The translations under genes were made by a program, and so were the position numbers. From Acidobacteriota bacterium (GTDB lineage Bacteria > Acidobacteriota > Terriglobia > Acidiferrales > UBA7541): DNA of 64,000 nt. Shown in pieces: positions 9,156 through 17,562 of the stretch. The stretch lies in the NCBI GenBank assembly GCA_003225315.1, contig QHZD01000027.1:1-64000 (forward strand), written 5' to 3'. How positions within the stretch are numbered: the stretch's first letter is position 1; each line of letters begins with the position of its first letter. The notes under the pieces are model-generated. The model made no database searches. It was not told the origin of the DNA and was given only the letters and a program-made list of their open reading frames with translations.

Positions 9156-9527
9156 ATGGAACCGATCTTCAAAGGGGCGATACCCGTTCTTCCTGCCGCC
9201 GACATGACGGAATCCCTAAACTGGTGGACCGAGGTCTGCGGCTTCAAGGAAACCTTTCGTGATGCCTCCCCACCGAACTACGCGGGAATCAACCGCGGCG
9301 ACGCCTATTTGCACATAGCTGGCATGAGCGACAAGGAACTGGCGCGCAAGGTCGGAGACCAGACCATGGTGCGCATCGCCGTTCAAGGCATTGAGGCGAT
9401 GTATGCCGAATACCAGAAACACGGCGGAAAAGTGCACCCCAATGGCGCGCTACAAACCAAGCCCTGGGGCACGAAAGAGTTCGGCGCGATTGATCCCAAC
9501 GGCGTCTGCGTGACGTTTCAGGAATGA
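9156..9527 (+). CDS. VOC-family (glyoxalase/bleomycin-resistance-like) protein
   Basis: This 123-residue protein has the size and pattern of a single-unit VOC protein. It starts FKGAIPVLPAADMTESLNWW, the usual beta-alpha start of the first module. It ends with KEFGAIDPNGVCVTFQE, the conserved 'F..DP.G..+.F' closing motif. Relatives include small-molecule-binding resistance proteins and dioxygenase-like enzymes that work as dimers. Metal ligands are not all evident, so binding protein versus enzyme cannot be decided. It stands alone on the plus strand. Confidence 0.8.
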   Translation: MEPIFKGAIPVLPAADMTESLNWWTEVCGFKETFRDASPPNYAGINRGDAYLHIAGMSDKELARKVGDQTMVRIAVQGIEAMYAEYQKHGGKVHPNGALQTKPWGTKEFGAIDPNGVCVTFQE

Positions 9528-9750
9528 GTTCGATCCCGCTTGGCGGACCTTTCCCCTGACGCGGCTTATCGCCCGCGAACGCTTAGTGCGACCTCATCCT
9601 GTGAAATCCCGCCATGATTAAATCCACTCAAGATTTTCGGCGGATGGCAGGTACGTCGTTGACCAAAACAAGCCAGCCATTCCGCACATGTGTCTTCACA
9701 TTTCGGGTGAGCCGCCGAACGCGAGTAGAATGGCCGCACGAGGTGTTGCG

Positions 9751-9927
9751 ATGGGAGAAGAGGAAGCCGCGAGCGCCGACCTGGAACGGTTGTGTCAGGG
9801 CATCTCGCCCGGCGTTGCGGCGTGCACTTACCCGGCGACCGTACGGTGCACTTCTTGCCAGAAGTGGTTCTGTGATGCCCATGCTGAGGATGAGCAGTGG
9901 CATGCGTGCATGGTGTCCAACCAATGA
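9751..9927 (+). CDS. Small zinc-finger-like protein
   Basis: This is a 58-residue ORF starting MGEEEAASADLERL. The C-terminal half reads VRCTSCQKWFCDAHAEDEQW followed by HAC. The pattern C-x2-C-x4-C-x2-H with a trailing H-x-C looks like a B-box or AN1-type zinc site. Other in-frame starts lie at 9688 and 9730. The stop overlaps the ATG of the following CPBP fragment (ATGA at 9924-9927), which suggests coupling. I do not recognise a named family, and a chance ORF is not fully excluded; the ordered Cys/His ligands argue for a real protein. Confidence 0.55.
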   Translation: MGEEEAASADLERLCQGISPGVAACTYPATVRCTSCQKWFCDAHAEDEQWHACMVSNQ

Positions 9928-10041
9928 AGAGCGCTTACCTGATTAGCGCCCTCTTCGGTTTCTCTCATTACCAGCACGGGCTCACCGGCATCATCGAGGA
10001 GGGTTCTGACGGGCTGATTTTGGGATTGATGTATCTTGCCT

Positions 10042-10056
10042 GCCGCCGCAACCTCG
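10042..10056 (+). repeat. Target-site duplication, left copy (15 bp)
   Basis: The sequence gccgccgcaacctcg directly abuts the TGTC terminus of the element. An identical copy directly abuts the other end at 11476-11490. The match is perfect and bounded on both sides by the element ends. Confidence 0.93.
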
Positions 10057-11475
10057 TGTCGCTGCAAAATGAGAATGTCCTGTTTGTGCAAAGTAGAAAT
10101 GTCCGCTTTCATGGGTGGCCGAGGGGCCTATGGAAACGGAGCGGATCGCCTTGAGCCAACGAGAACGGGACCGATTACACGTGTTGCATGAGCTGCAGCA
10201 GGGGCGTTTCACGCAGTTTACGGCGGCCCAGCGAATGAAATTAACCGCCCGACAGGTGCGGCGGTTGCTGCTGCGCTTGCGAGAGGAAGGAGACCGGGCG
10301 GTGATGCACGGGTTGCGCGGGCGGCCATCGAATCGGAAGTTCGCTGTTTCCTTCGAGCGCCAGGTTTTGGCTCGCGTGGGTCAGCGCTATGCAGATTTCG
10401 GACCCACGCTGGCCGCCGAGCACTTAGCCAAGGAAGGGTTAGCGCTGAGCCGGGAGACTTTGCGGAAATGGATGAGCAAAGCGGCCTTCTGGCGTCCGCG
10501 CTGCCAGCGGGTGAAAAAGATCCACGTCTGGCGGGAGCGGCGAGCCAGTTTCGGAGAGTTGGTGATGCAGGATAGCTCCCCGTTTCGGTGGTTGGAGGAG
10601 CGTGGCCCGGTCTGTCAGTTGATTGCGGTGATCGATGACGCCACCAGCCGTTTCTATGCCCGGTTCACAGAACACGACACGACGGAGGAGAACTTGCGGA
10701 CTTTCGGGGAATGGGTGCGGCGCTACGGACGCCCTTTGGCGCATTACACCGATAAAAACAGCATCTTCCGGACGTCTGCTCCAGCGCCGCTCGGGGAACA
10801 GTTACGGGGAGAAAAAGCCTGCTCGCATTTCGGACGAGCACTCCGGGAGCTGGGGATCGAATGGATTGCGGCACACAGTCCGCAGGCGAAAGGACGGATC
10901 GAGCGACTGTTCGAAACGCTGCAGGATCGCTTGGTAAAGGAAATGCGTCTGGCGGGGATCGACAGCATCGCTGCCGCGAACCATTTTTTAGAGATGCGTT
11001 TTCTTCCGGAGTGGGAAGAGCGTTTCACGGTGGCACCTCGCAGGCCGCGCAACGCGCACCGACGGTTGGATCGAGACCAGCGGCTGGAGGAAATTCTCAG
11101 CGTGCGCGTGGAGCGCTAGGTAGCCGACGATCACACCATCAGCTGGGATGGCAACCGCTGGGGCGTGCCACGTGAAGAAGTCTGCGCGGGTCTGCGGGGT
11201 GCGCAAGTGGAAATCGAACGACGACTGGATGGTTCGCACTGGCTACGCTTCCGTGGCCGCTATCTCCGCCTGCGCCATTGCCCCGCATCCCTGCGACCGT
11301 CCGCAAGTCCTTCCGGCCTACGGCCTCCAGGACTCGCGGAACAAATAGCGAGACCCAAAAACAAAATCAAAATCAAACCAAAATACCATGTCCCTACTAA
11401 GCACCCCTGGAGGAAACCGTGGAACCGGACATTTCTATCTTGCGAAAAACCGGACATTTCTACTTTGCGTTGACA
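10057..11475 (+). mobile_element. Complete IS1202/ISNCY-like insertion sequence, 1419 bp
   Basis: The ends are defined by flanking perfect 15-bp duplications. The termini are inverted repeats starting TGTC; the outer 24 bases match at most positions, with the strongest block AATGTCC. Each terminus carries a second inner copy of the GTAGAAATGTCCG-type motif about 20-25 bases further in, so each end has two likely transposase-binding sites. A single transposase gene fills the interior. IS1202-family elements are known for long target duplications; from memory, a subgroup makes about 15-17 bp, which fits. Confidence 0.92.
10130..11473 (+). pseudogene. IS1202/ISNCY-type DDE transposase with in-frame TAG
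   Basis: The frame opens at the ATG at 10130, which has GAGGGG just upstream; a GTG at 10115 is possible. Residues 1-60 are a helix-turn-helix region. The DDE core shows Asp148 (VMQDSSPF), the VIDDATS strand (169-170), Asp208 (YTDKNS) and Glu258 (QAKGRIER). After 329 codons a TAG at 11117-11119 interrupts the frame. Beyond it the same frame encodes VADDHTISWDGNRW and a GLRGAQVEIERRLDGS segment, the normal C-terminal beta domain of this family. The likely ancestral codon is CAG or AAG. The frame ends at a TGA at 11471, inside the right terminal repeat. Unless the amber codon is suppressed, the element is probably inactive. Confidence 0.88.
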
Positions 11476-11490
11476 GCCGCCGCAACCTCG
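11476..11490 (+). repeat. Target-site duplication, right copy (15 bp)
   Basis: This is identical to 10042-10056 and begins at the first base after the ACA terminus of the element. Confidence 0.93.
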
Positions 11491-11833
11491 CCGTTCCCAT
11501 TATCGCCCACGGAGTCTGCGATACCATCGATATCGCTCTGCTTTTCTTGGGCAAGTATCCCGGCTTGTAGGGATGTGAGATCTCCAACCTTCTCCTCTCA
11601 CCCTTTCCCGCCCGGTGCTTCGCTCTGGGATCTTTCCGTCACCCCCGTTCTTGTTTCCAGTCCACGGACGAGTCCTCGAGAATCGTTTTCATCCACCCAC
11701 GGAAAGACAAGTGGTGTAGAATTCACGCCGTTTTCGATGGAATCCGGCAATCAACTTACGTCGGGTTCTGATAATTCGGTGGGTACCCAATAACGGCGGT
11801 CCCGCGACGAACAACGCCCGAAAGTGGAGGAAA

Positions 11834-13039
11834 ATGATGAAACACAAATCTCTTGTGGTTGCCGCCTTTCTCGCGCTTCTCACAGGGCTCGGCGTCGTCT
11901 CCGCCGTCTTCGAGAGGCGGGCCGCTGTCGCTGCCGCGGGCGTCGAGGCGCCTCAGTTTGAAGTGGACCCTCTGTGGCCAAAGCCGCTTCCGAACCATTG
12001 GATCCTGGGCATGACCGTTGGTGTGGCCGTGGACTCCCAGGACCACATCTGGATCGTGCATCGGACGAATACGTACGAGCCCATGGAAATTTACGCCACC
12101 GCGAAGCCGCCCGCGTCAGAGTGCTGCGTTCCGGCCCCGCCCGTTCTCGAGTTCGACGAAGATGGCAATCTCATCGGGCATTGGGGCGGCCCGGGAGCGG
12201 GTTACGATTGGCCGGATTCGAACCACGGCATTACCGTCGATTACAAAGGCAACGTTTGGATTGGCGGGAACAGCCGCGGCCCCGATCCCAAGGGATACCA
12301 CGACAACATGGTCCTGAAATTCACGCAGAGCGGCAAATTCCTCATGCAAATTGGCCATCCGAACAAGAGCCAGGGCAGCAATGACACCGAAAACTTGAAG
12401 GGTCCCGCCAAATTGTTCGTCGACAAGGCTTCCGATGAATTGTATGTCGCCGACGGCTATGGCAATCACCGCGTAATCGTCTACGATGCGGAAACCGGAA
12501 AGTATAAGCGCCACTGGGGTGCTTACGGCAAGAAGCCGGACGACACCGATCTCGGCAAGTACAATCCCGATGCGCCGCCCGCCCAGCAATTCCGCAATCC
12601 GGTGCACTGCGCCGAGCTTTCGAATGACGGCCTGCTCTACGTCTGCGACCGCCCCAACGACCGGATCCAGGTGTTCAAAAAGGACGGTACGTTCGTCAAA
12701 GAAGCATTCGTTGCCACAAAAACTCTGGGTGACGGATCGGTCTGGGACATCGCCTTTTCCAAGGATCCTCAGCAGACCTACATTTTTCTGGCTGATGGTT
12801 CGAATGAAAAAGTCTATGTCCTGCTACGCGATACGCTGGAAGTCCTGACGAGTTTCGGCGACGGCGGGCGCCAGCCCGGACAGTTCTATGCCGTGCATAG
12901 CATCGCTGCCGATTCGAAGGGCAACCTCTTCACCACCGAAACCTACCGCGGCCAGCGCGTCCAGAAATTCGTTTACAAAGGCATGGCCCCGGTCACGAAA
13001 AAAGATCAGGGCGTTCTGTGGCCGAAATCGAGTAAGTGA
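11834..13039 (+). CDS. Secreted NHL-repeat beta-propeller protein
   Basis: This is a 401-residue protein with a GGAGG site just upstream of ATGATG; the second ATG (11837) may be the real start. The N-terminus is a signal peptide (FLALLTGLGVVSAVF). Repeated strands of the NHL type follow: GVAVDSQDHIWIVHR, GITVDYKGNVWIGG, LFVDKASDELYVADGYGNHR, LLYVCDRPNDRIQVFKKDG and SIAADSKGNLFTTETYRGQR. The result is a six-blade-like propeller of the peptidylglycine-lyase/NHL type. Catalytic lyase residues cannot be assigned with confidence. It is followed by a secreted cupin 37 bp downstream, and the two may form an operon with the HupE-like gene. Confidence 0.85.
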   Translation: MMKHKSLVVAAFLALLTGLGVVSAVFERRAAVAAAGVEAPQFEVDPLWPKPLPNHWILGMTVGVAVDSQDHIWIVHRTNTYEPMEIYATAKPPASECCVPAPPVLEFDEDGNLIGHWGGPGAGYDWPDSNHGITVDYKGNVWIGGNSRGPDPKGYHDNMVLKFTQSGKFLMQIGHPNKSQGSNDTENLKGPAKLFVDKASDELYVADGYGNHRVIVYDAETGKYKRHWGAYGKKPDDTDLGKYNPDAPPAQQFRNPVHCAELSNDGLLYVCDRPNDRIQVFKKDGTFVKEAFVATKTLGDGSVWDIAFSKDPQQTYIFLADGSNEKVYVLLRDTLEVLTSFGDGGRQPGQFYAVHSIAADSKGNLFTTETYRGQRVQKFVYKGMAPVTKKDQGVLWPKSSK

Positions 13040-13076
13040 ATCGGCCAATCAATTTCATTCCTCGAAGGAGAGCGTC

Positions 13077-13667
13077 ATGCGCAAAGTGTTGCTCAGTTTT
13101 CTCGCGTTTGCCTTTGTGATCGCCATTGCCATTCCGAAAAATTTTCAAACGCAAACGCCCAGTCCGGCTTTGCACCTGCCACGTGGAACCGCCACGGACA
13201 TCAGCAGCGCGGAAGTGCAAGCGTTGGTGCAAAAGACAGCCGCCGACCGTGTCAGTGATCAAGCCATTCGCGTCGTTAATGTCAACGGCGAGTACAACGT
13301 CAGCATCGGCGTCGTCCATCGCGCTAAAACTTCCGGCAAAGAGGCTCCCAGCGGCATCGAACACGCCCAGATCACCGAGGTTTACCACGTGATTGAAGGG
13401 ACCGGGACACTCGTAACCGGCGGGACGCTGGACAATCCAAGGGAGATCCCTGCCGACAATCCCGTCGTGACCGTGCTCAATGGCCCCAGCACCGGTGGCT
13501 CCGGCATTCAAGGCGGTGTGAGCCGCAAGATCGCTCCCGGCGACGTCGTCATCATTCCGCCAAACACGCCGCACTGGTTCAGCGAAATTACTACCGATCA
13601 GATCGTCTATCTTGTCGTGCGAATCGATCCTCACAAAATATTGCCTGCGGGATACACCGCAAAGTAG
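13077..13667 (+). CDS. Secreted cupin-domain protein
   Basis: The protein has 196 residues. The ATG at 13077 is preceded by GAAGGAGAG; a longer in-frame extension to 12888 overlaps the previous gene and is rejected. The N-terminus is a signal peptide (VLLSFLAFAFVIAIAI). The cupin core includes EHAQITEVYHVIEGTGTLV and later GDVVIIPPNTPHWFSEI, whose histidine and glutamate residues resemble the metal ligands of cupin motifs 1 and 2. Periplasmic single-domain cupins bind small molecules or act as isomerases/oxygenases; the substrate is unknown. It is followed 11 bp later by the HupE-like gene. Confidence 0.85.
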   Translation: MRKVLLSFLAFAFVIAIAIPKNFQTQTPSPALHLPRGTATDISSAEVQALVQKTAADRVSDQAIRVVNVNGEYNVSIGVVHRAKTSGKEAPSGIEHAQITEVYHVIEGTGTLVTGGTLDNPREIPADNPVVTVLNGPSTGGSGIQGGVSRKIAPGDVVIIPPNTPHWFSEITTDQIVYLVVRIDPHKILPAGYTAK

Positions 13668-13678
13668 GCGGCACTCTC

Positions 13679-15085
13679 ATGCCTCGCATCTTAGTCGCGA
13701 TTCTGGCCGCCGCATATTTGTTCTTTCCGTGTGGCGCGGTTGCTCACGACATCCCCAACGATGTCGTCGTCCAGGCATTTGTCAAACCGCAAGGCGATCG
13801 CCTCCATCTTCTCGTTCGCGTTCCGCTCAAAGCCATGCGTGATATGAATTTTCCCGAACGCGGGCCCGGCTATTTGGACCTCGCGCGCGTGAGCGACGTG
13901 CTCCCCGGCGCCGCGACGCTTTGGATCGCGGATTTCATCGAAGTCGATGAAAACGATACTCATCTCTCGAAACCTCAAATCGTCGCGACACGCATCTCGC
14001 TCCCGTCCGATCGCTCTTTCGTTTCCTATGAGGATGCGATCGCCCACGTCAACGCTCCGCCCCTTTCGAATGACACAAACGTCTACTGGGACCAAACCCT
14101 GCTAGACGTGTTGTTCGAATACCCAATTCAATCGGAGCAATCCCGTTTTTGCATTCATCCGGCGCTCGCGCGCCTGGGTTTGCGCGTCGTAACCGTCCTT
14201 CGGTTTCTGCCGGCCAGCGGAGAAGTGCGTGCATTCGAATTCACCGGCGATCCCGGCATCGTCCGTCTCGACCCGCGGTGGCATCAAGCCGCCCTCCGTT
14301 TTGTCGACCTGGGTTTCTTCCACATTCTTGACGGTAACGACCATCTTCTGTTCTTGCTTTGTCTTGTAATCCCGTTCCGTAGCCTCGGCGCGCTCATTCC
14401 CGTCATCACCGCATTCACCATCGCGCATTCCATTACGCTGATTGCTTCCGCCTACAACCTCGCGCCAAATGTTCTTTGGTTTCCTCCGCTCATCGAAACG
14501 CTCATCGTCATTTCCATCGTTTATATGGCGCTCGAAAACATCGTTGGTGGCAGCAGCTTGCAGCGCCGCTGGATGATGGCCTTCGGCTTCGGCCTCGTAC
14601 ATGGATTTGGCTTCTCGTTCGCCCTGCGGCAATCGTTGCAGTTCGCCGGCTCCCACTTGCTCACCTCGCTTCTTTCCTTCAACGTCGGCGTCGAGCTTGG
14701 CCAACTTCTCGTGCTCATTCTGCTGATCCCGGCGCTCCAGCTCCTTTTCCGCTATGCCGTCGCGGAGCGCATGGGCGTCATCATTCTGTCCGCAATCGTC
14801 GCGCATACCAGCTGGCACTGGATGCTGGACCGCGGACATGTTCTTGCCCAGTTCCGCTTCGAATGGCCGGCACTTACCGCTGCATCGCTGGCGAGTGCCG
14901 CGCGCTGGCTGATGGCGTTCTTGCTCCTCGGAGGCGTGCTCTGGTTTTTGCAAAAAACATTTCAGCGCTGGGCGGAACGCGGATTCGATTGGAAAGCCTT
15001 CGGGGGAAAATTTCACATTGGCGTCAGCGCCATCGCCAGATCGGCGCTCAGCGATGGTTCCCAAGAAGCGGGACGAGATCGGTGA
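13679..15085 (+). CDS. HupE/UreJ-like integral membrane protein
   Basis: The 468-residue protein has a signal peptide ending near GAVAHD, a soluble N-terminal domain of about 185 residues, and then about seven membrane segments. The membrane part contains the family's histidine motifs: FFHILDGNDHLLFLL, FTIAHSITL, FGLVHGFGFSFA and SFNVGVELGQL. These motifs define the HupE/UreJ_2 family, related to nickel/cobalt-type metal permeases, and a metal-transport role is plausible but unproven. The 3' end overlaps the convergent HAD gene by 38 bp. Confidence 0.85.
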   Translation: MPRILVAILAAAYLFFPCGAVAHDIPNDVVVQAFVKPQGDRLHLLVRVPLKAMRDMNFPERGPGYLDLARVSDVLPGAATLWIADFIEVDENDTHLSKPQIVATRISLPSDRSFVSYEDAIAHVNAPPLSNDTNVYWDQTLLDVLFEYPIQSEQSRFCIHPALARLGLRVVTVLRFLPASGEVRAFEFTGDPGIVRLDPRWHQAALRFVDLGFFHILDGNDHLLFLLCLVIPFRSLGALIPVITAFTIAHSITLIASAYNLAPNVLWFPPLIETLIVISIVYMALENIVGGSSLQRRWMMAFGFGLVHGFGFSFALRQSLQFAGSHLLTSLLSFNVGVELGQLLVLILLIPALQLLFRYAVAERMGVIILSAIVAHTSWHWMLDRGHVLAQFRFEWPALTAASLASAARWLMAFLLLGGVLWFLQKTFQRWAERGFDWKAFGGKFHIGVSAIARSALSDGSQEAGRDR

Positions 15086-15716
15086 GGCGGTCGAGATAAA
15101 CATCCGCGGGGTGCGTGGCGCGGTCGTGCGCGCCGAAGCCGTAATTCACCGTGGCCGCAAAAGTGCCTGCGTTGCGCGCGGTTTGCACATCCACTTCGGA
15201 ATCGCCGATCAACAGGGCTTCGGCGGGGGCGGCGCCGAATTCGCGAAGAATGGTTTTCGCGCCAAGCGGATCGGGCTTTTTCGTTTCAAAACTGTTGCCG
15301 CCATAGACGGCGCGAAAATATTTCGCCAGCCCGAGCGCTTCCAGAATGCGCACACTGATCCGCACCGGCTTGTTCGTGAGAATCGCCATCGGAAACGCGG
15401 CAAGTTGTTCGAGTGCTTCCGGAACTCCCACGTACGCGCAAGTTGAATCCATTTTGTGATTTTCGTAATACGCGAGAAAAAACTTCAGCGCGCGCTCGAG
15501 TTCGGTTTCCGTGGCGCTGTTGCCTAAAGCCTGGCCGACGAGTTGCGGCGCGCCGTGGCCGATGTAGCCGGAGATGGTGTCTTCGTGGAGTGGCTCGCGC
15601 CCCATTTCCACCAGCATGGCGTTGACGGAGCGGATCAAGTCCAGCTTGGAATCGATGAGCGTGCCGTCCAGATCAAAAATCAGCACACGCACGGAAGGAA
15701 AAGTCGGAGCAGCCAT
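15048..15716 (-). CDS. HAD-superfamily hydrolase, phosphoglycolate phosphatase-like
   Basis: The 222-residue protein starts at the ATG at 15716. The family motifs are in order: LIFDLDGTLIDS (nucleophile Asp15, acid Asp17), MAILTNKP (motif II Thr), the Lys in KKPDPLGAK (motif III), and LLIGDSEVDVQTARNAG (motif IV). The alpha-helical cap between motifs I and II fits the Gph/PGP subfamily, which removes phosphate from 2-phosphoglycolate or similar small metabolites. A longer frame to 17132 is shadow of the DUF1015 gene. The last 38 bp overlap the convergent HupE-like gene. Confidence 0.9.
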   Translation of the reverse strand: MAAPTFPSVRVLIFDLDGTLIDSKLDLIRSVNAMLVEMGREPLHEDTISGYIGHGAPQLVGQALGNSATETELERALKFFLAYYENHKMDSTCAYVGVPEALEQLAAFPMAILTNKPVRISVRILEALGLAKYFRAVYGGNSFETKKPDPLGAKTILREFGAAPAEALLIGDSEVDVQTARNAGTFAATVNYGFGAHDRATHPADVYLDRLTDLVPLLGNHR

Positions 15717-15872
15717 AAGCAGATAATTGTAATATGAGCGCGCTTTTTCGGCAGTCACGCATGTCGCGCCAAATTCCAATTGAAAATTAACGTCGCGCCC
15801 TTTTCGGATTTCCGGCGTATTCGCGTAAAATAAACAATTCGGCTGGCGGCACAAGACGATTCCGGAGAATTC

Positions 15873-17234
15873 ATGGCCCAGGTTTATCCCTTTCGTGCTT
15901 TTCGCTACAACCCCAAGCAAGCGCCGTTCGACCGCGTCCTGACGCAGCCTTACGACAAAATTTCTCCGGCAATGCAGGAAAAATATTACGCTGCGGATCC
16001 CCACAACCTCATCGCCGTGGAAAAAGGACGCGCCTATCCCAGCGACACGCCGCAAAATAATGTTTACACGCGCGCGGCCTCCGCGATCGACGATTGGACT
16101 CGCACCAACATCGTGCTGCAGGATCCCACGCCTTCTTTCTATGCCTATACGCAGGAATACACCGTGCCGGACACCGAAGAGCGACGCACACGCCGTGGCT
16201 TCATCGGTGCGGGAAAACTTGAAGAATATTCCGCGGGCGTAGTTTTCCGGCACGAGCACACGCTTTCCGGTCCGAAGGCGGACCGGCTGGAACTTCTTCG
16301 GCACACCAAAACGCACACCGGTCAACTTTTCATGCTGTATTCGGACGCGGAGAAACGCATTGACGCGCTTCTCGCGGAAGCCGAAGCGGCCGCGGTGCCG
16401 GCGACGGAGATGCGCGACGAGTACGGCGTGATGCACCGCCTTTGGGTAATTGCCGAGCCGCAGCGCGTGGCGGCGATCCAGAAGGCAATGCAAAACCAGA
16501 AGCTGGTGATTGCCGACGGGCACCACCGCTACGAGACGGCGCTGAATTATAGGAACGAGCGCCGAGTCGCTTCGGGGCTCAGGGCAAACGCCGGAAAAAT
16601 CGATTCGGAAGCGCCGTACGAGCGCGTGATGATGACGTTCATCAACACGAAGAGCGAAGGGCTGACGATTTTGCCGACGCACCGCCTGGCGGCAAACGTC
16701 CACGATTTTTCCTGGAGCGGCGTGCGGCGGCATCTGGAGCCGTGGTTCACGGCGGAGGAATTTCCGTTCTCGGGCAGCGCGGAGAGGTCCGAGGTGAAAA
16801 AGAAATTTCTCGCGAAGCTCACGGAGGCGCGCGCGAAGCGGGCCATCGGCGTTTATCCCTCGGGCTTGCCGAAGCGCGCGTTTTACGTTCTGACGCTGCG
16901 CGAGGGCGCCAACCTGACGCAGCTTCTGCCGAGCGTTTCGCCGCTGCAGCGCGAACTTGACGTGGTGCTGCTCCACGAAGGAATCCTGGAGCCGGCGCTG
17001 GGCATCACGCCGCAAGCGGTGACGGCGGAGGCGAACTTGACGTACGAGCGGGAAGCGCTCGCGGCGCTCGACGCCGTGGACAGCGGGCGCGCGCAAATTT
17101 CGTTCCTGCTGAATCCCTGCGACGTCGACCAAGTGATGAAAATTGCGACGTCCGGCGAAGTCATGCCGCAGAAGTCCACCGATTTTTTCCCTAAGCTGAT
17201 GAGCGGCATCACCATGTACCGAATAGAAAACTGA
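15873..17234 (+). CDS. DUF1015 family protein
   Basis: The protein has 453 residues with GGAG upstream of the start. The first lines match the DUF1015 signature: VYPFRAFRYNPKQ, then QPYDKISP and later VIADGHHRYETAL, a strictly conserved DGHHRYE motif. VFRHEHTLSGPKADRLELLR is another typical segment. The biochemical role is not something I can state from the sequence; the Asp-Gly-His-His cluster suggests a catalytic or metal site. It is divergent from the HAD gene, with about 155 bp between. Confidence 0.88.
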   Translation: MAQVYPFRAFRYNPKQAPFDRVLTQPYDKISPAMQEKYYAADPHNLIAVEKGRAYPSDTPQNNVYTRAASAIDDWTRTNIVLQDPTPSFYAYTQEYTVPDTEERRTRRGFIGAGKLEEYSAGVVFRHEHTLSGPKADRLELLRHTKTHTGQLFMLYSDAEKRIDALLAEAEAAAVPATEMRDEYGVMHRLWVIAEPQRVAAIQKAMQNQKLVIADGHHRYETALNYRNERRVASGLRANAGKIDSEAPYERVMMTFINTKSEGLTILPTHRLAANVHDFSWSGVRRHLEPWFTAEEFPFSGSAERSEVKKKFLAKLTEARAKRAIGVYPSGLPKRAFYVLTLREGANLTQLLPSVSPLQRELDVVLLHEGILEPALGITPQAVTAEANLTYEREALAALDAVDSGRAQISFLLNPCDVDQVMKIATSGEVMPQKSTDFFPKLMSGITMYRIEN

Positions 17235-17266
17235 GACCCTCTTCTTTACATCCTCGCTGAATTAGC

Positions 17267-17274
17267 GTATATAC
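17267..17274. promoter_or_regulatory. Palindrome upstream of brnT, candidate BrnA operator
   Basis: The palindrome gtatatac ends 6 bases before the GTG start of brnT. BrnA antitoxins are known to repress their own operon from a site at the promoter. The position suits an operator, but the base-level assignment is inferred. Confidence 0.4.
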
Positions 17275-17280
17275 AGTAAT

Positions 17281-17562
17281 GTGTTCTCTTGGGACGCCCG
17301 GAAAGCCCTGAGCAACCTGAAGAAACACGGCGTGTCCTTCGAGGAGGCGGCCACTGTTTTCGGCGACCCCGAAGCCCTCGACTGGGACGATCCCGAGCAC
17401 TCCGACGCTGAGTTTCGCTCCAAGCGTCTGGGAGCCTCGGTCACTGGCCGGATTCTGATTGTCGTTTACACGCCTAGGAGGCTGAAAGATGACAAAGAAA
17501 TCATTCGCATCATCAGCGCGCGCCAGGCGACCCGCAAAGAACGCCAAGCCTATGCCGGATAG
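17281..17562 (+). CDS. brnT: BrnT-type ribonuclease toxin
   Basis: This is a 93-residue protein starting at GTG (MFSWDARKALSNLKKHGVSF). It carries the BrnT pattern: an N-terminal W-D-x-x-K-A, the N-x-x-K-H-G-V-S-F-E-E-A stretch, and the C-terminal RIISARQATRKERQAY segment, whose R-x-x-x-x-x-E-R is the conserved catalytic end. BrnT is a RelE-fold RNase that arrests translation. It overlaps the antitoxin gene by 74 bp and comes first, the usual BrnT-BrnA order. An ATG at 17279 is out of frame, so GTG decides the start. Confidence 0.9.
   Translation: MFSWDARKALSNLKKHGVSFEEAATVFGDPEALDWDDPEHSDAEFRSKRLGASVTGRILIVVYTPRRLKDDKEIIRIISARQATRKERQAYAG

Larger units (their letters stand above)
9924..11570 (+). 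pseudogene. CPBP-family membrane protease fragment split by an IS element
   Basis: The left piece, 9924-10056, encodes MKSAYLISALFGFSHYQHG and ends ...YLACRRNL. The right piece, from 11491, continues AVPIIAHGVCDTIDIALLFL and ends at the TAG at 11568-11570. Joining the two after removing the element and one copy of the 15-bp repeat restores one frame of about 70 codons. FGFSHYQHG and AHGVCDT are the second and third motifs of CPBP (CaaX-protease/bacteriocin-processing) intramembrane proteases. The first motif (EExxxR) is missing and the usual N-terminal helices are absent, so the gene was already 5'-truncated, or is a minimal remnant, before the insertion. It is almost certainly non-functional now. 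Confidence 0.8.

Noticed and set aside
14102-15103. 333-codon minus-strand ORF
   Set aside because: Antisense shadow of the HupE/UreJ-like gene; composition is charged and low-complexity.
15717-17132. Long minus-strand extension of the HAD hydrolase frame
   Set aside because: It is antisense to the DUF1015 gene, has no domain signal, and the HAD motifs begin at 15716.
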